DNA from: JAIBJN01 sp035461525
Lineage (GTDB): Bacteria > Actinomycetota > Thermoleophilia > Gaiellales > Gaiellaceae
Reading direction: 5' to 3'
Assembly (NCBI GenBank): GCA_035461525.1
Contig: DATHVD010000048.1
Coordinates: 62,001-126,000 of the forward strand
DNA length: 64,000 nucleotides
Position numbers and translations under genes: made by a program. Positions within the stretch are counted from its first letter, which is position 1. Each line of letters starts with the position of its first letter. Below the pieces are notes generated by a model. It did no database searches. It saw only the letters and a list, made by a program, of their open reading frames with translations, and was not told the origin of the DNA. Below, piece after piece: positions 41,164 to 49,864 of this stretch.

Positions 41164-41380
41164 TCTGGTCCCGAGGGTACTCGACCTCGGCCCGGCGGCG
41201 CGGGCCCCTTGGTCGGGGAGGCCTCCGGGCGTCTCCCGGCGGCGGAGGGACAAAGCAACAGACTGTTGTAGGGGATCGTCGTGGGGTCCGGGGCGCTCGC
41301 GGTCGTCCTCACCGACGCGAAGCGGCGCTTACAGCAGCTGTGCTCGGGGGCTTCCGGCGCCCGCGGCTGCCCTCGCTCCC

Positions 41381-41393
41381 TAGACTCGGGGCG
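41381..41393 (+). promoter_or_regulatory. Leaderless promoter of the oxidoreductase gene
   Basis: TAGACT (41381-41386), 7 bases, ATG 41394. Confidence 0.65.
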
Positions 41394-42821
41394 ATGCCAC
41401 CGCCCTGGCCGACCACTCCGCCGACGGCGACCGAGCGCGCGTCCTACGCGGACGCCGCTCCACGCCCGTACTGGCTCGACGCGCTCCCGGCGCGCGAGCC
41501 GCGGCCCCCGCTCTCCGGCTCGGTCGAGGCCGATCTCTGCGTCGTCGGCGGCGGCTTCACGGGGCTCTGGGCCGCCCTGCACGCGAAGGCCGACGACCCT
41601 TCGCGCGAGGTCGTCGTCCTCGAGTCCGACACGGTCGGCCACGGCGCGAGCGGGCGCAACGGCGGCTTCGCCATCGCCTCGCTCACACACGGGATCGAGA
41701 ACGGCCTCGCCCGCTTCGCCGACGAGATGGAGACGCTCGAGCGGCTCGCGCACGAGAACTTCGCCGGCCTGCGAGCCGACCTCCACCGGCTCGGGATCGA
41801 CTGCGACTTCGAGCTCACGGGCGACCTCGCCGTCGCGCTCGAACCGCACGAGGTCGAGTGGCTCGTCGAGGGGGCGGCGCTCCTCGAGCGCTTCGGCCAC
41901 GGGCACGAGCTCCTCGAGCGCGAGGCGATGCGCGCCGAGGTCGCCTCGCCGACGTACCTCGGCGGGCTCTGGGACAAGACCGACGCGGCGGTCCTCGATC
42001 CCGGCAAGCTCGCCGCCGGGCTCTCCGAGGCCGCCGAGCGCGCCGGGGTCGTCATCCACGAGGGCACGCGGGCGCAGGGCCTCCGCGAGGTGGGCGCCTC
42101 TGTCGCCGTGCGGACGCCGGAGGGAAGCGTCCGCGCGCGACGCGTGCTCCTAGCCACGAGCGCCTACCCTCCGCTCCTGCCCGTGATCCGCCGCTACGTC
42201 GCACCCGTCTACGACTACGCGCTCATCACGGAGCCGCTCGACCCTCCCCGGCGCGAGTCGATCGGCTGGCGCCGGCGGCAGGGGCTCGGCGACAGCGCGA
42301 ACCGGTTCCACTACTACCGCCTCACCCGCGACGAGCGCATCCTCTGGGGCGGCTACGACGCCGTCTACCGCTACGGGGGGCCCGTCGGGCCCCGGCTCGA
42401 CGACCACGAACCGACGTTCGCCCGGCTCGCCCAGCACTTCTTCGCTACCTTCCCGCAGCTCGAGGGCACACGCTTCACGCACCGCTGGGGCGGTGCGATC
42501 GACACGTGCAGCCGCTTCTCCGTCTTCTTCGGAACCGCCCGCCGCGGCCGGGTCGCCTACGCCGCCGGCTACACCGGGCTCGGCGTCGCCGCCGCCCGCT
42601 TCGGCGCCCGCGTAGCGCTCGACCTGCTCGACGGAAGGGAGACCGAAACGACGCGGCTGCGCTACGTGCGCTCGAAGCCGGTGCCGTTCCCGCCGGAGCC
42701 GCTCCGCTCCGGCGTCATCCAGCTGACCCGAAACCGCCTCGCCGCCGCCGACCGGGCGGCGGGCCGCCGCGGTCTCTGGCTCCGCACGCTCGACCGCCTC
42801 GGCCTGGGGTTCGACAGCTGA
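41394..42821 (+). CDS. FAD-dependent amine/amino-acid oxidase (DAO family)
   Basis: A 475-residue oxidoreductase similar to DadA, PuuB and related gamma-glutamyl-putrescine oxidases. The FAD-binding motif is DLCVVGGGFTGLWAALHA; the second signature is GHGASGRNGGFAI; a C-terminal FAD contact is AYAAGYTGLGVAAARFGARV. It would oxidise an amine to an imine or aldehyde. The ATG is fixed by a TAGACT box 7 bases upstream. A broken cupin gene follows, overlapping at the stop; in related pairs the cupin is often intact, so part of a catabolic unit may have been lost. Confidence 0.85.
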   Translation: MPPPWPTTPPTATERASYADAAPRPYWLDALPAREPRPPLSGSVEADLCVVGGGFTGLWAALHAKADDPSREVVVLESDTVGHGASGRNGGFAIASLTHGIENGLARFADEMETLERLAHENFAGLRADLHRLGIDCDFELTGDLAVALEPHEVEWLVEGAALLERFGHGHELLEREAMRAEVASPTYLGGLWDKTDAAVLDPGKLAAGLSEAAERAGVVIHEGTRAQGLREVGASVAVRTPEGSVRARRVLLATSAYPPLLPVIRRYVAPVYDYALITEPLDPPRRESIGWRRRQGLGDSANRFHYYRLTRDERILWGGYDAVYRYGGPVGPRLDDHEPTFARLAQHFFATFPQLEGTRFTHRWGGAIDTCSRFSVFFGTARRGRVAYAAGYTGLGVAAARFGARVALDLLDGRETETTRLRYVRSKPVPFPPEPLRSGVIQLTRNRLAAADRAAGRRGLWLRTLDRLGLGFDS

Positions 42822-43170
42822 TGCCGCGAGCGCCCGAGCCCCGTTCGCCGTCGACGTCCTCGCGCTCGAGCTCGAGCGCGGCGAGCTCGCGCCGGAGCAG
42901 ATCGTCGAGGGCGCGCCGGAGGTCTTCGAGCTCGTCCTCGCCGTCTCGGCGGACCGGCGGGTGGAGCGCGGCGTCTGGAGACCACCGAGGGCGTCGTCAC
43001 GGACGTCGAGGCGGACGAGCTCTTCGTCGTCGTCGCGGGCCGCGCGGCGGTCGAGGTCGCGGCCGGCCCCACGTTCGACCGCGAGCCCGGGCGCGTCGGG
43101 ATCCTCCGCGGCGGCGACCGCACCGTCTGGCGCGTGCACGAGCGCCTGCGCAAGGTCCACGGGACCACAG
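42821..43170 (+). pseudogene. Frameshifted Cupin_3 (DUF861) protein
   Basis: One cupin is spread over frames: LELERGELAPEQIVEGAPEV through VERGVW, then after a one-base loss ETTEGVVTDVEADELFVVVA, GRVGILRGGDRTVWRVHERL and RKVH. The break lies at TGGAG (about 42978), where an extra G would restore WETTEG. A second shift lies near the ATG (about 42845). Cupin_3 members often accompany amine or amino-acid oxidases. It has no open frame of full length. Confidence 0.7.
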
Positions 43171-43197
43171 CTCAGCTGGGCTGCGCCGCTGCGGGGT

Positions 43198-43225
43198 CCG
43201 TAGTTCGTCCCGCGCGGATCAGCGG
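43198..43225 (+). promoter_or_regulatory. GTAGTT block upstream of the L,D-transpeptidase
   Basis: CCGTAGTT, 12 bases, ATCAGCGG; starts 80 bases before ATG 43280. Confidence 0.55.
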
Positions 43226-43279
43226 GCGCCCGGACGCCACGGCGACCGCGGGGGATCATCCTCGGGGCCAGGAGGAGCC

Positions 43280-44428
43280 ATGCGCAGACATCCGAGGCTC
43301 GCGGCGGTCACGGCGCTCGCCGGCGGTGCGCTCCTCCTGGCTGCGCCCGCCTTCGCGGCCGCGGCGGGCGTCACGCTCGCCGTCAGCCCCCAGGTCGCCC
43401 CCTACGGGAGCACCGTCGCCCTCACGGGCGCCGTCGATCCGGCCACCGCAACGCCGGTCGAGGTCTACCGCCGGAACGGCGCCGCCTGGACGCTCTTCGC
43501 GGCGGGAAGCTCCAAGCCCGACGGCACCTTCGCGCTGGCGGCGGTAGCCCGGGCGCCCGGCGAGCTCGTCGCCCGCACCGCCGAGGCCGAGTCGGCGTCC
43601 GCGCTCCTGCGCATCCGGCCGCGGCTGGCCGCGGCGTGGGAGGGCCTTCCCGTCCTCGGCGCGCCGCTCTCAGTGCGCGGCAAGCTGACCCCGCGCGTCG
43701 CGGGAGAGCTGCGCCTCACCGTCCGGGGGCGGACGCGCACGGTCATGGTGGGGGAGAGGGGCAGGTTCTCGGCGCGTGTTTCGACGGCCCGCGCGGGCCT
43801 GCTCGAGGCGACGCTCTCCGTCGCGCCGGCGCCGGGCTACGCCAAGGCGCGGAAGACGCTCCGGACGACCGTGCTGACCCCTGCGCTCCGGATCGGCTCG
43901 AAGGGGAAGGCCGTCCGGGTCCTCGAGCGGCGGCTGCGCGAGCTTCGCTACGCGCTCCTCGGCGTGGACACGACGTTCACGTCCACGACCCGGGACGCGC
44001 TGTACGCGTTCCAGAAGGTGCACCGGCTGCCCCTCGACGGGGTGACGGGACTGCGGGTCTGGAAGACGCTCCGCACGGCCCGGGTCCCGCGGGCCGCGTT
44101 CCCCCGCGGCAGCCACGTCGAGGTCGACAAGACGCGCCAGGTCCTGTTCGAAGTGAGGAAGGGCGAGGTCCGCCGGGTCGTGCACGTCTCGACCGGGGCG
44201 ACCGGCAACACGCCCGTCGGCCGCTGGCATGTCTACCTGAAGACGCCCGGGCTGCTTCCGAGCGGCATGTACTACTCGCTCTTCTTCCTGCGCGGCTTCG
44301 CCATCCACGGCTATGCCTCCGTGCCCGTGTACCCGGCGAGCCACGGGTGCGTTCGCGTCCCGATGTGGTTCGCGCCGCGCATCTACGCCCGCTGGCCGGT
44401 CGGCGCCACGATTCGCGTCTTACGCTGA
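43280..44428 (+). CDS. L,D-transpeptidase with peptidoglycan-binding domain
   Basis: A 382-residue secreted protein. It has a signal peptide (LAAVTALAGGALLLAAPAFA), two Ig-like beta domains (residues about 30-205), a PG_binding_1 domain (SKGKAVRVLERRLRELRYAL) and a C-terminal YkuD domain with catalytic Cys in SHGCVRVP and His in FAIHGYAS. It makes 3-3 peptidoglycan cross-links or ties proteins to the wall, often under stress. ATG 43280 has GGAGGAG upstream. The GTAGTT block before it is shared with dodecin and hsp20. Confidence 0.92.
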   Translation: MRRHPRLAAVTALAGGALLLAAPAFAAAAGVTLAVSPQVAPYGSTVALTGAVDPATATPVEVYRRNGAAWTLFAAGSSKPDGTFALAAVARAPGELVARTAEAESASALLRIRPRLAAAWEGLPVLGAPLSVRGKLTPRVAGELRLTVRGRTRTVMVGERGRFSARVSTARAGLLEATLSVAPAPGYAKARKTLRTTVLTPALRIGSKGKAVRVLERRLRELRYALLGVDTTFTSTTRDALYAFQKVHRLPLDGVTGLRVWKTLRTARVPRAAFPRGSHVEVDKTRQVLFEVRKGEVRRVVHVSTGATGNTPVGRWHVYLKTPGLLPSGMYYSLFFLRGFAIHGYASVPVYPASHGCVRVPMWFAPRIYARWPVGATIRVLR

Positions 44429-44436
44429 CGGCCCGT

Positions 44437-44460
44437 CCGTAGTAGCCCGCAGGCGGGATC
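44437..44460 (+). promoter_or_regulatory. GTAGT(A) block upstream of the ABC transporter operon
   Basis: CCGTAGTA, 13 bases, ATC; starts 97 bases before ATG 44536. Variant last base of the hexamer. Confidence 0.4.
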
Positions 44461-44535
44461 GTTCTCGTCACCGATGTGTCCACGTCCGGGGCGAGGGAGG
44501 CTGCCGGGGTGACAGCGACAGGGAGGAGGCCGGCC

Positions 44536-45258
44536 ATGGCGGAGCCGATCATCGAGGCCCGGGCGGTCGTGAAGACCTACGACAGCGGCAAGATCCAGGT
44601 CGAGGCGCTCAAGGGCGTTGACCTCGTCGTCGGCCACGGCGAGATGGTCGCGATCATGGGGCCGAGCGGGTGCGGGAAGACCACGCTCCTGAACTGCCTC
44701 TCCGGCCTCGACTCGATCGACGGCGGCGAGGTCGTGATCGAAGGCACGCCGCTCCAGGAGATGTCCGACCGCGACCGCACCGATTACCGGGCGCGGCGGA
44801 TGGGCTTCGTCTTCCAGTTCTACAACCTCATGCCGGTCCTGACGGCGGCCGAGAACGTCGAGCTGCCGCTCCTGATCTCACGGGTCTCGCCCCGGGAGGC
44901 ACGCGAGCGCGCGCTCGAGGCGCTCGAGCTCGTCGGCATCCGTGACCGGGCCGGCCACGTACCGGACTCGCTCTCGGGCGGCGAGCGACAGCGCGTCACG
45001 ATCGCGCGCTCGCTCGTCAACGACCCCGCCATCGTCTGGGCCGACGAGCCCACGGGAGACCTCGACAGCGAGAACGCCTCCGAGATCGTCGACCTCATGC
45101 GCCGGCTCAATGCCGAGCGGGGGCTCACGTTCCTCGTCGTCACCCACGACGTCTCGGTCGGGCGGCGGACGGACCGGATCGTCCGGATGCTCGACGGCGA
45201 GATCGTCGAGGAGCAGAGATTGGAGGCACCGCATGCACTCGCGGGTCACGTTGGTTGA
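44536..45258 (+). CDS. MacB/LolD-like ABC transporter ATPase
   Basis: A 240-residue ABC ATPase. Walker A is GPSGCGKTT, Q-loop region VFQFYNLMPVLTAAENVELP, signature DSLSGGERQRVTIARSL, Walker B IVWADEPTGDLDSE and switch His VVTHDVSV. This is the LolD/MacB/FtsE class, which drives mechanotransmission through FtsX-fold permeases rather than classical transport. GGGAGGAGG precedes the ATG. The permease is two genes on, and a small barrel protein gene overlaps its end. Confidence 0.92.
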   Translation: MAEPIIEARAVVKTYDSGKIQVEALKGVDLVVGHGEMVAIMGPSGCGKTTLLNCLSGLDSIDGGEVVIEGTPLQEMSDRDRTDYRARRMGFVFQFYNLMPVLTAAENVELPLLISRVSPREARERALEALELVGIRDRAGHVPDSLSGGERQRVTIARSLVNDPAIVWADEPTGDLDSENASEIVDLMRRLNAERGLTFLVVTHDVSVGRRTDRIVRMLDGEIVEEQRLEAPHALAGHVG

Positions 45259-45550
45259 GATCGACACCCTGCGGGCCGACGTCGCTTCGGCAGTCGCGCT
45301 CTTCGAGCGGGAGGTGATGCCCGCCCTGCGGGAGAAGAAGGGCTTCGAGGGCGCGCTCGTCCTGGCGACGCCCGAGGGCAAGGGGATGATCGTCTCCTTC
45401 TGGGAGACGGAGGAAGCAGCCGAGGCGGCCGCCGACTTCGCGACCGCCCAGCTGGAGCGCTACGTGATGCTCTTCGCGGCCCCGCCGGGGCGTGAGTCCT
45501 ACGAGGTCGCGTACCTCGAGCTCCCGGGAGTGGGAGCGGGCAGGCCGTGA
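45233..45550 (+). CDS. Small dimeric alpha-beta barrel (ABM-like) protein
   Basis: A 105-residue protein with the antibiotic-biosynthesis-monooxygenase/stress-barrel pattern: VTLVEIDTLRADVASAVALF, LREKKGFEGALVLATPEGKG, MIVSFWETEEAAEAAADFAT and VAYLELPG. Typical ABM folds bind small aromatics or haem, but no metal or haem ligand is obvious. TTGGAGG lies about 7 bases before ATG 45233. It overlaps the ATPase gene by 26 bases and the permease gene by 4, so its stoichiometry with the transporter is probably fixed. Confidence 0.72.
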   Translation: MHSRVTLVEIDTLRADVASAVALFEREVMPALREKKGFEGALVLATPEGKGMIVSFWETEEAAEAAADFATAQLERYVMLFAAPPGRESYEVAYLELPGVGAGRP

Positions 45551-48549
45551 CCGAGCTCTTCGGCATCCCGATCGGCACGCTCCTCGTCGTCCTTCTCGCC
45601 GGGCTCGTCGCCGCCGCCCTCGTCATCGGGCTGCTCGCGCTCCGGAACCCCGTGCTCGTTCGGCTCGGCGTCCGCAACGTCGGGCGGCGCAAGGGCCGCT
45701 CGTCTCTCATCGTCCTCGGGCTCATGCTCGGCACCGCGATCTTCGCGGCCGCGCTGACGACGGGCGACACGATGAGCAACACGATCCGCTCCACCGCCGT
45801 CTCGGCCTTGGGTGAGACCGACGAGCTCGTCTCCGCGAAGGGCTCCGAGTTGGACGTCGGCACGGGCCTCGGCGCCGCGACGGGCGTCGAGTACTTCGAC
45901 GAGGCGGTCGTCGAGGAGATCGACGCCGCCCTGGCGGGCTCCGACCTCGTCGACGGCGTCACGCCGGCGATCGTCGAGCAGCTCGCCGTGCAGGCGCCAG
46001 TGCAGCGCCGCACCGAGCCTCGCGTCAGCCTCTTCGCCGCCGACCCCGAGCGCATGGACGGCTTCGGGACGATCGAAGGCAGCGAGGGAGAGGTCTTTCT
46101 CGCCGAGCTCGGGACCGGCGAGGTCTTCGTCAACGAGAAGGCCGCCGAGGAGCTCGCCGTCGCGCCGGGGGACAGGGTCCTGCTCTACGCCGGCGGGCCG
46201 CCCTGGCGATCGATCGTCCGCGACGTCGTCAGCTACAAGGGCGCGGGCACGTCCGGTGCCGCCCTCCTCATGCCGCTCGCCGAGGCGCAGGCCTTCTTCG
46301 GGCGCCCGGACCAGGTGCGCCACGTGCTCGTCTCGAACCGCGGGGACGCGACCGGCGGAGCGGCACTGTCCGACGAGGTCGTCGAGCGGCTGACGCCAGT
46401 CGTGGCGCCTCACGGCCTCGACATCGACCCGTCCAAGCAGGACGCGGTCGAGGCCGCGGACGAGGCCGGCAACGCCTTCATGGCGTTCTTCACGACCTTC
46501 GGCTCGTTCTCGATCGCGGCCGGGATCCTGCTCATCTTCCTCGTCTTCGTCATGCTCGCCGCCGAGCGGCGCGGGGAGCTGGGCATTGCCCGCGCGATCG
46601 GGACGCGGCGCGGCCATCTCGTGCAGGCGTTCACCTTCGAGGGCGCCGCCTACGACGTCGCCGCCGCGCTCGTCGGCGCGCTCCTCGGCGCCGTGCTCGC
46701 GTTCCTCATGGTCGTCGGCATGGCGCAGGCGTTCGAGTCCGTCGGCGGCGGCGACCTCGAGATCCAGTTCGCGGTCTCCCCCCGGAGCCTCGCAATCGCC
46801 TACGCGCTCGGCGTCCTCCTGACGCTCGCCGTCGTCGCCTTCTCGGCCTGGCGCGTGAGCGTGATGACGATCTCGTCCGCGATCCGGAACCTCCCGGAGC
46901 CGGCGACGTCGCGCCAGCGCCGGCGCGTGCTTCTGGCCCTCGTGGGCGTGGCGATCGGCGTCCTCTTCGTCGTCTCCGGGACGGCCGGCGACAGCGCCAC
47001 CCCGGTGATGATCGGCGTCTCGCTCGTCCTCGCCAGCCTCGTCCCGATCCTGCGCGCGGCCGGTGTGCCCGAGCGGGCGGCGTTCACGGCCTGCGGGCTC
47101 GCGATCGCAGTCCTGCTCCTCCTCCCGTGGAGCGTGTGGGAGACCGTCTTCGGCCCGCTCGCCATGGACTTCTCGACCTGGATCGCCGCCGGCCTCATGA
47201 TCGTCGTCGGCGCCGTCTGGGTCCTGGTCTTCAACGCCGACCTGATCCTCGAGGGTGCGATGCTCGTGCTCGGGCGCATCCGCAGGCTCGCCCCGGTCCT
47301 CAAGGTGGCGATCGCGTATCCGCTGGCGAACCGCTTCCGGACGGGGACGACGCTCGCGATGTTCACGCTCGTCGTCTTCACGCTCGTCACGGGCGTCGCG
47401 TCCAACAGCTCCTTCGTCCAGGCCTTCTCGGAGACCGACACGTTCGGAGGCGGCTTCGACGTGCGGGCCAGCTCCGGCGCGGCGACGCCGATCCGCGACG
47501 TCGGCGCGGTGCTCGAGCGCACGCCGGACGTCCGGCTGGCCGACTACGAGGTGGCGGCGGGCCAGTCGTTCCTGCCCGCCGACATGGCCCAGGAGGGCAC
47601 GGGCCGCCCGCTCGAGGGCTACGTCGTCCGCGGCCTCGATGCCGCGTTCCTCCGGCACACGACCTTCGAGCTCGGGTCGATGGCGGAGGGCTACGAGTCC
47701 GCCGACGACGTCTGGCGCGCGCTTTCCACGCGGCCGGGCCTGGCCGTCGTGGACAGCTTCGTCGTCCCGCGCCGCGACAGCTTCGGCTTCGGCGTGCCGC
47801 CGACCGACTTCCGGCTGAGCGGGTTCTTCTACGAGGAGGGCGCGTTCGCGCCCACCCCCGTCACCGTGCGGGACCCCCAGTCCGGCCGGGAGGTGACGCT
47901 CACCGTCATCGGCATCCTCGCGGACACGGCTCCCCTGGAGATGGCCGGTATCTCGACGTCCCAGGCGACGCTGAGCAGGGCCTTCCCGGGCCGGGCGAAC
48001 CCGACCGTCTACTACTTCGACGTCGCGGAGGGCGTCGACCCGCGCGCGGCCGCGGCCGAGCTCGAGTCGACGTTCCTGGCCTACGGGATGGAGGCGGAGT
48101 CGATCGAGCAGGTGGTCGAGGAGGCGACCGCGGCCAGCGTCACGTTCAACCGGCTCGTGCAGGGGTTCCTCGGGCTCGGGCTGATCGTCGGCGTCGCCGC
48201 GCTCGGCGTGATCAGCGCCCGCTCGGTCGTCGAGCGCCGGCAGCAGATCGGCGTCCTGCGCGCCCTCGGCTTCCGACGGCGCATGGTGCAGGGCGCCTTC
48301 CTGGTCGAGTCCTCGTTCGTCGCCCTGACCTCGATCGCAGTCGGCACGGGGCTCGGGCTCCTCCTCGCCTGGAACATCGTCCGCGACCAGCAGCAGCAGC
48401 CGAGCTGGGCCAACCTCGAGCTCGTGGTCCCCTGGGTGAACCTCGCGGTCATCTTCGTGGTCGTCTACGCCGTGGCCATCCTGGCAACTCTCGCCCCGGC
48501 CCGCCGCGCGTCCCGGATCCGCCCGGCCGAGGCCCTGCGTTACGAGTAG
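45547..48549 (+). CDS. Large FtsX-fold ABC transporter permease
   Basis: A 1000-residue permease with two FtsX domains and two large extracytoplasmic regions. An N-terminal helix (TLLVVLLAGLVAAALVIGLL) and RRKGRSSLIVLGLMLGTAIF start a MacB periplasmic-core-like section. Helices with AAERRGELGIARAIGTRRGH mark the first FtsX domain, hydrophobic spans follow mid-protein, and VERRQQIGVLRALGFRRRMV marks the second, ending APARRASRIRPAEALRYE. Such proteins export peptides or lipids or control wall enzymes. GTGA overlap with the preceding gene. Confidence 0.88.
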   Translation: MTELFGIPIGTLLVVLLAGLVAAALVIGLLALRNPVLVRLGVRNVGRRKGRSSLIVLGLMLGTAIFAAALTTGDTMSNTIRSTAVSALGETDELVSAKGSELDVGTGLGAATGVEYFDEAVVEEIDAALAGSDLVDGVTPAIVEQLAVQAPVQRRTEPRVSLFAADPERMDGFGTIEGSEGEVFLAELGTGEVFVNEKAAEELAVAPGDRVLLYAGGPPWRSIVRDVVSYKGAGTSGAALLMPLAEAQAFFGRPDQVRHVLVSNRGDATGGAALSDEVVERLTPVVAPHGLDIDPSKQDAVEAADEAGNAFMAFFTTFGSFSIAAGILLIFLVFVMLAAERRGELGIARAIGTRRGHLVQAFTFEGAAYDVAAALVGALLGAVLAFLMVVGMAQAFESVGGGDLEIQFAVSPRSLAIAYALGVLLTLAVVAFSAWRVSVMTISSAIRNLPEPATSRQRRRVLLALVGVAIGVLFVVSGTAGDSATPVMIGVSLVLASLVPILRAAGVPERAAFTACGLAIAVLLLLPWSVWETVFGPLAMDFSTWIAAGLMIVVGAVWVLVFNADLILEGAMLVLGRIRRLAPVLKVAIAYPLANRFRTGTTLAMFTLVVFTLVTGVASNSSFVQAFSETDTFGGGFDVRASSGAATPIRDVGAVLERTPDVRLADYEVAAGQSFLPADMAQEGTGRPLEGYVVRGLDAAFLRHTTFELGSMAEGYESADDVWRALSTRPGLAVVDSFVVPRRDSFGFGVPPTDFRLSGFFYEEGAFAPTPVTVRDPQSGREVTLTVIGILADTAPLEMAGISTSQATLSRAFPGRANPTVYYFDVAEGVDPRAAAAELESTFLAYGMEAESIEQVVEEATAASVTFNRLVQGFLGLGLIVGVAALGVISARSVVERRQQIGVLRALGFRRRMVQGAFLVESSFVALTSIAVGTGLGLLLAWNIVRDQQQQPSWANLELVVPWVNLAVIFVVVYAVAILATLAPARRASRIRPAEALRYE

Positions 48550-48855
48550 CCGCGCTCAGTCGGCGCGAGCACGTCGTGGGCGCCCGCCGTCTTGGCACGA
48601 GCTCGACTCGCGCACAGGGCCGGGGCCACGTCCACGGCGGCCACGCCCCGGGGTCTGACCCCTTCCCCTAGCCGAAAGGGACGAGCTCGGGGTGCCGTCG
48701 ATGCCCGCATGCGGCTTGTGGAGCCGTAAGGCGCGACGGCCACGGCCGATAGGGTCTTTCCACAGGTTCTCGGCCGTTTCGGCGGCCGCTGCGGACACGC
48801 CCGGGGTCAGACCCCGGGCGTGTCGGGTCAGGCAAGTCAGGCCGGGGGCCGGGAG
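48550..48855. other. Convergent intergenic region with GGGGTC palindromes
   Basis: No gene recognised. It contains GGGGTCTGACCCC (48650-48662) and a longer perfect-arm palindrome (48794-48824) sharing the same GGGGTC core, both between convergent genes, plus GC-rich filler. Confidence 0.6.
48794..48824. terminator. 15-bp-arm palindrome, likely bidirectional terminator
   Basis: GACACGCCCGGGGTC, A, GACCCCGGGCGTGTC: 15-base perfect arms around one base. It lies 31 bases after the minus-strand ferritin-like gene and 245 bases after the permease. Confidence 0.6.
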
Positions 48856-49356
48856 TTACGAGGCGGCCTTGGCCGACTCCTTCATCAGCGCCTTGGCGCG
48901 GGACTCGACCTCGCGGAGGGCCTCCTTCTCCTCCTTGAGGTTCTCCTCGAGCAGTCCGACGGCCTCCTTCTCCCCGAGCGAGCGGGCCATGGCGATGAGG
49001 GTCTCGTAGGCCGCGATCTCGTAGTGCTCCGTCCGGGCGGCCGCGCCGGAGTCGACGAGGTCGACGAGGTCGGAGGACGCCTCATCGAGGAGCTGGTCGT
49101 GCTCCTTCTTCAGTCCCTGGAAGCCGATGCACTCCTCGGGCTCGGGCTTCTCGCCGAGCGCGTCGAAGACCTGCTCGACGTTCGTGACGTGGCCCTTCGT
49201 CTGGTCGAGGTGACGCTCGAAGCCCTTGCGGAGCTCGGCGTCCTGCACCTCTCCGACGAGCTTCGGCAGTACCTCGTCGGCGAGCTTCTGCTCGACGTAG
49301 AGGATGTCTCCGAGCTCGTGGAGGAAGAGGTCGCGCGGTGTCGTGAGCGTGCTCAT
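48856..49356 (-). CDS. DUF892 (YciE/YciF) ferritin-like protein
   Basis: A 166-residue four-helix protein of the DUF892 ferritin-like family, linked to stress responses. It carries the family pattern RDLFLHELGDILYVEQKLAD, FERHLDQTKGHVTNVEQVF, then KKEHDQLLDEASSDL and TEHYEIAAYETLIAMARSLG; Glu and His residues in these helices could form a di-iron site. CAGGGAGGACCC just before ATG 49356 gives a good ribosome binding site. A single-gene unit ending at the palindromic terminator. Confidence 0.9.
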   Translation of the reverse strand: MSTLTTPRDLFLHELGDILYVEQKLADEVLPKLVGEVQDAELRKGFERHLDQTKGHVTNVEQVFDALGEKPEPEECIGFQGLKKEHDQLLDEASSDLVDLVDSGAAARTEHYEIAAYETLIAMARSLGEKEAVGLLEENLKEEKEALREVESRAKALMKESAKAAS

Positions 49357-49414
49357 TGGGTCCTCCCTGGATCGACGTGTGGCGCAGGGAGTTCCCCGGG
49401 CGGCCGGGCCGTAA

Positions 49415-49864
49415 TCACACCACCGTGTCCGAAGCGGCCCGGTGCGCGGCGCCGCGGCGGGGCAGAGGGACGGCGAGCCGCGCCACGGCGGCCACGGCGA
49501 GGAGCGCGACGATCACGTCGTTGACGAGGCACCACTGGCAGAAGGCGCCGATGGCGAAGATCTGCACGAGCAGGAGGTAGGCGCTGAAGACGAGCGCCGC
49601 GAGCGCGAGCGCCGCGCCCGTGAGGCGCGCCGTCTCGCCGGCCGAGAGCGCGGTCGCCAGGAGCGCGAGGTAGCCCGCGACGCCGATGACGGCGACGGGG
49701 ATCCCGAGGACGTCCGCGTACGCGGAGCTCTGCACCGTCTCGCACCCGCCCGTTGCGCAGGAGATCGCCTTGTCGGCGAAGCGGGCGTATGCGAGGTAAC
49801 CGGCGACGCCGATCCCCGCCAGCGCGAGCACGCCGACGGCGATGCGAAACGGACGCTCCGTCAT
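49415..49864 (-). CDS. Vitamin K epoxide reductase (VKOR) family protein
   Basis: A 149-residue four-helix membrane protein that re-oxidises a DsbA-like partner with quinone. The active-site CxxC is AFCQWCLVND, and the loop pair is ISCATGGCETVQSS; the conserved Ser/Asn residues around them fit VKOR. In actinobacteria VKOR replaces DsbB. It overlaps the DsbA-like gene by 4 bases, so the two form one disulfide-bond operon. There is no thioredoxin fusion. Confidence 0.92.
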   Translation of the reverse strand: MTERPFRIAVGVLALAGIGVAGYLAYARFADKAISCATGGCETVQSSAYADVLGIPVAVIGVAGYLALLATALSAGETARLTGAALALAALVFSAYLLLVQIFAIGAFCQWCLVNDVIVALLAVAAVARLAVPLPRRGAAHRAASDTVV

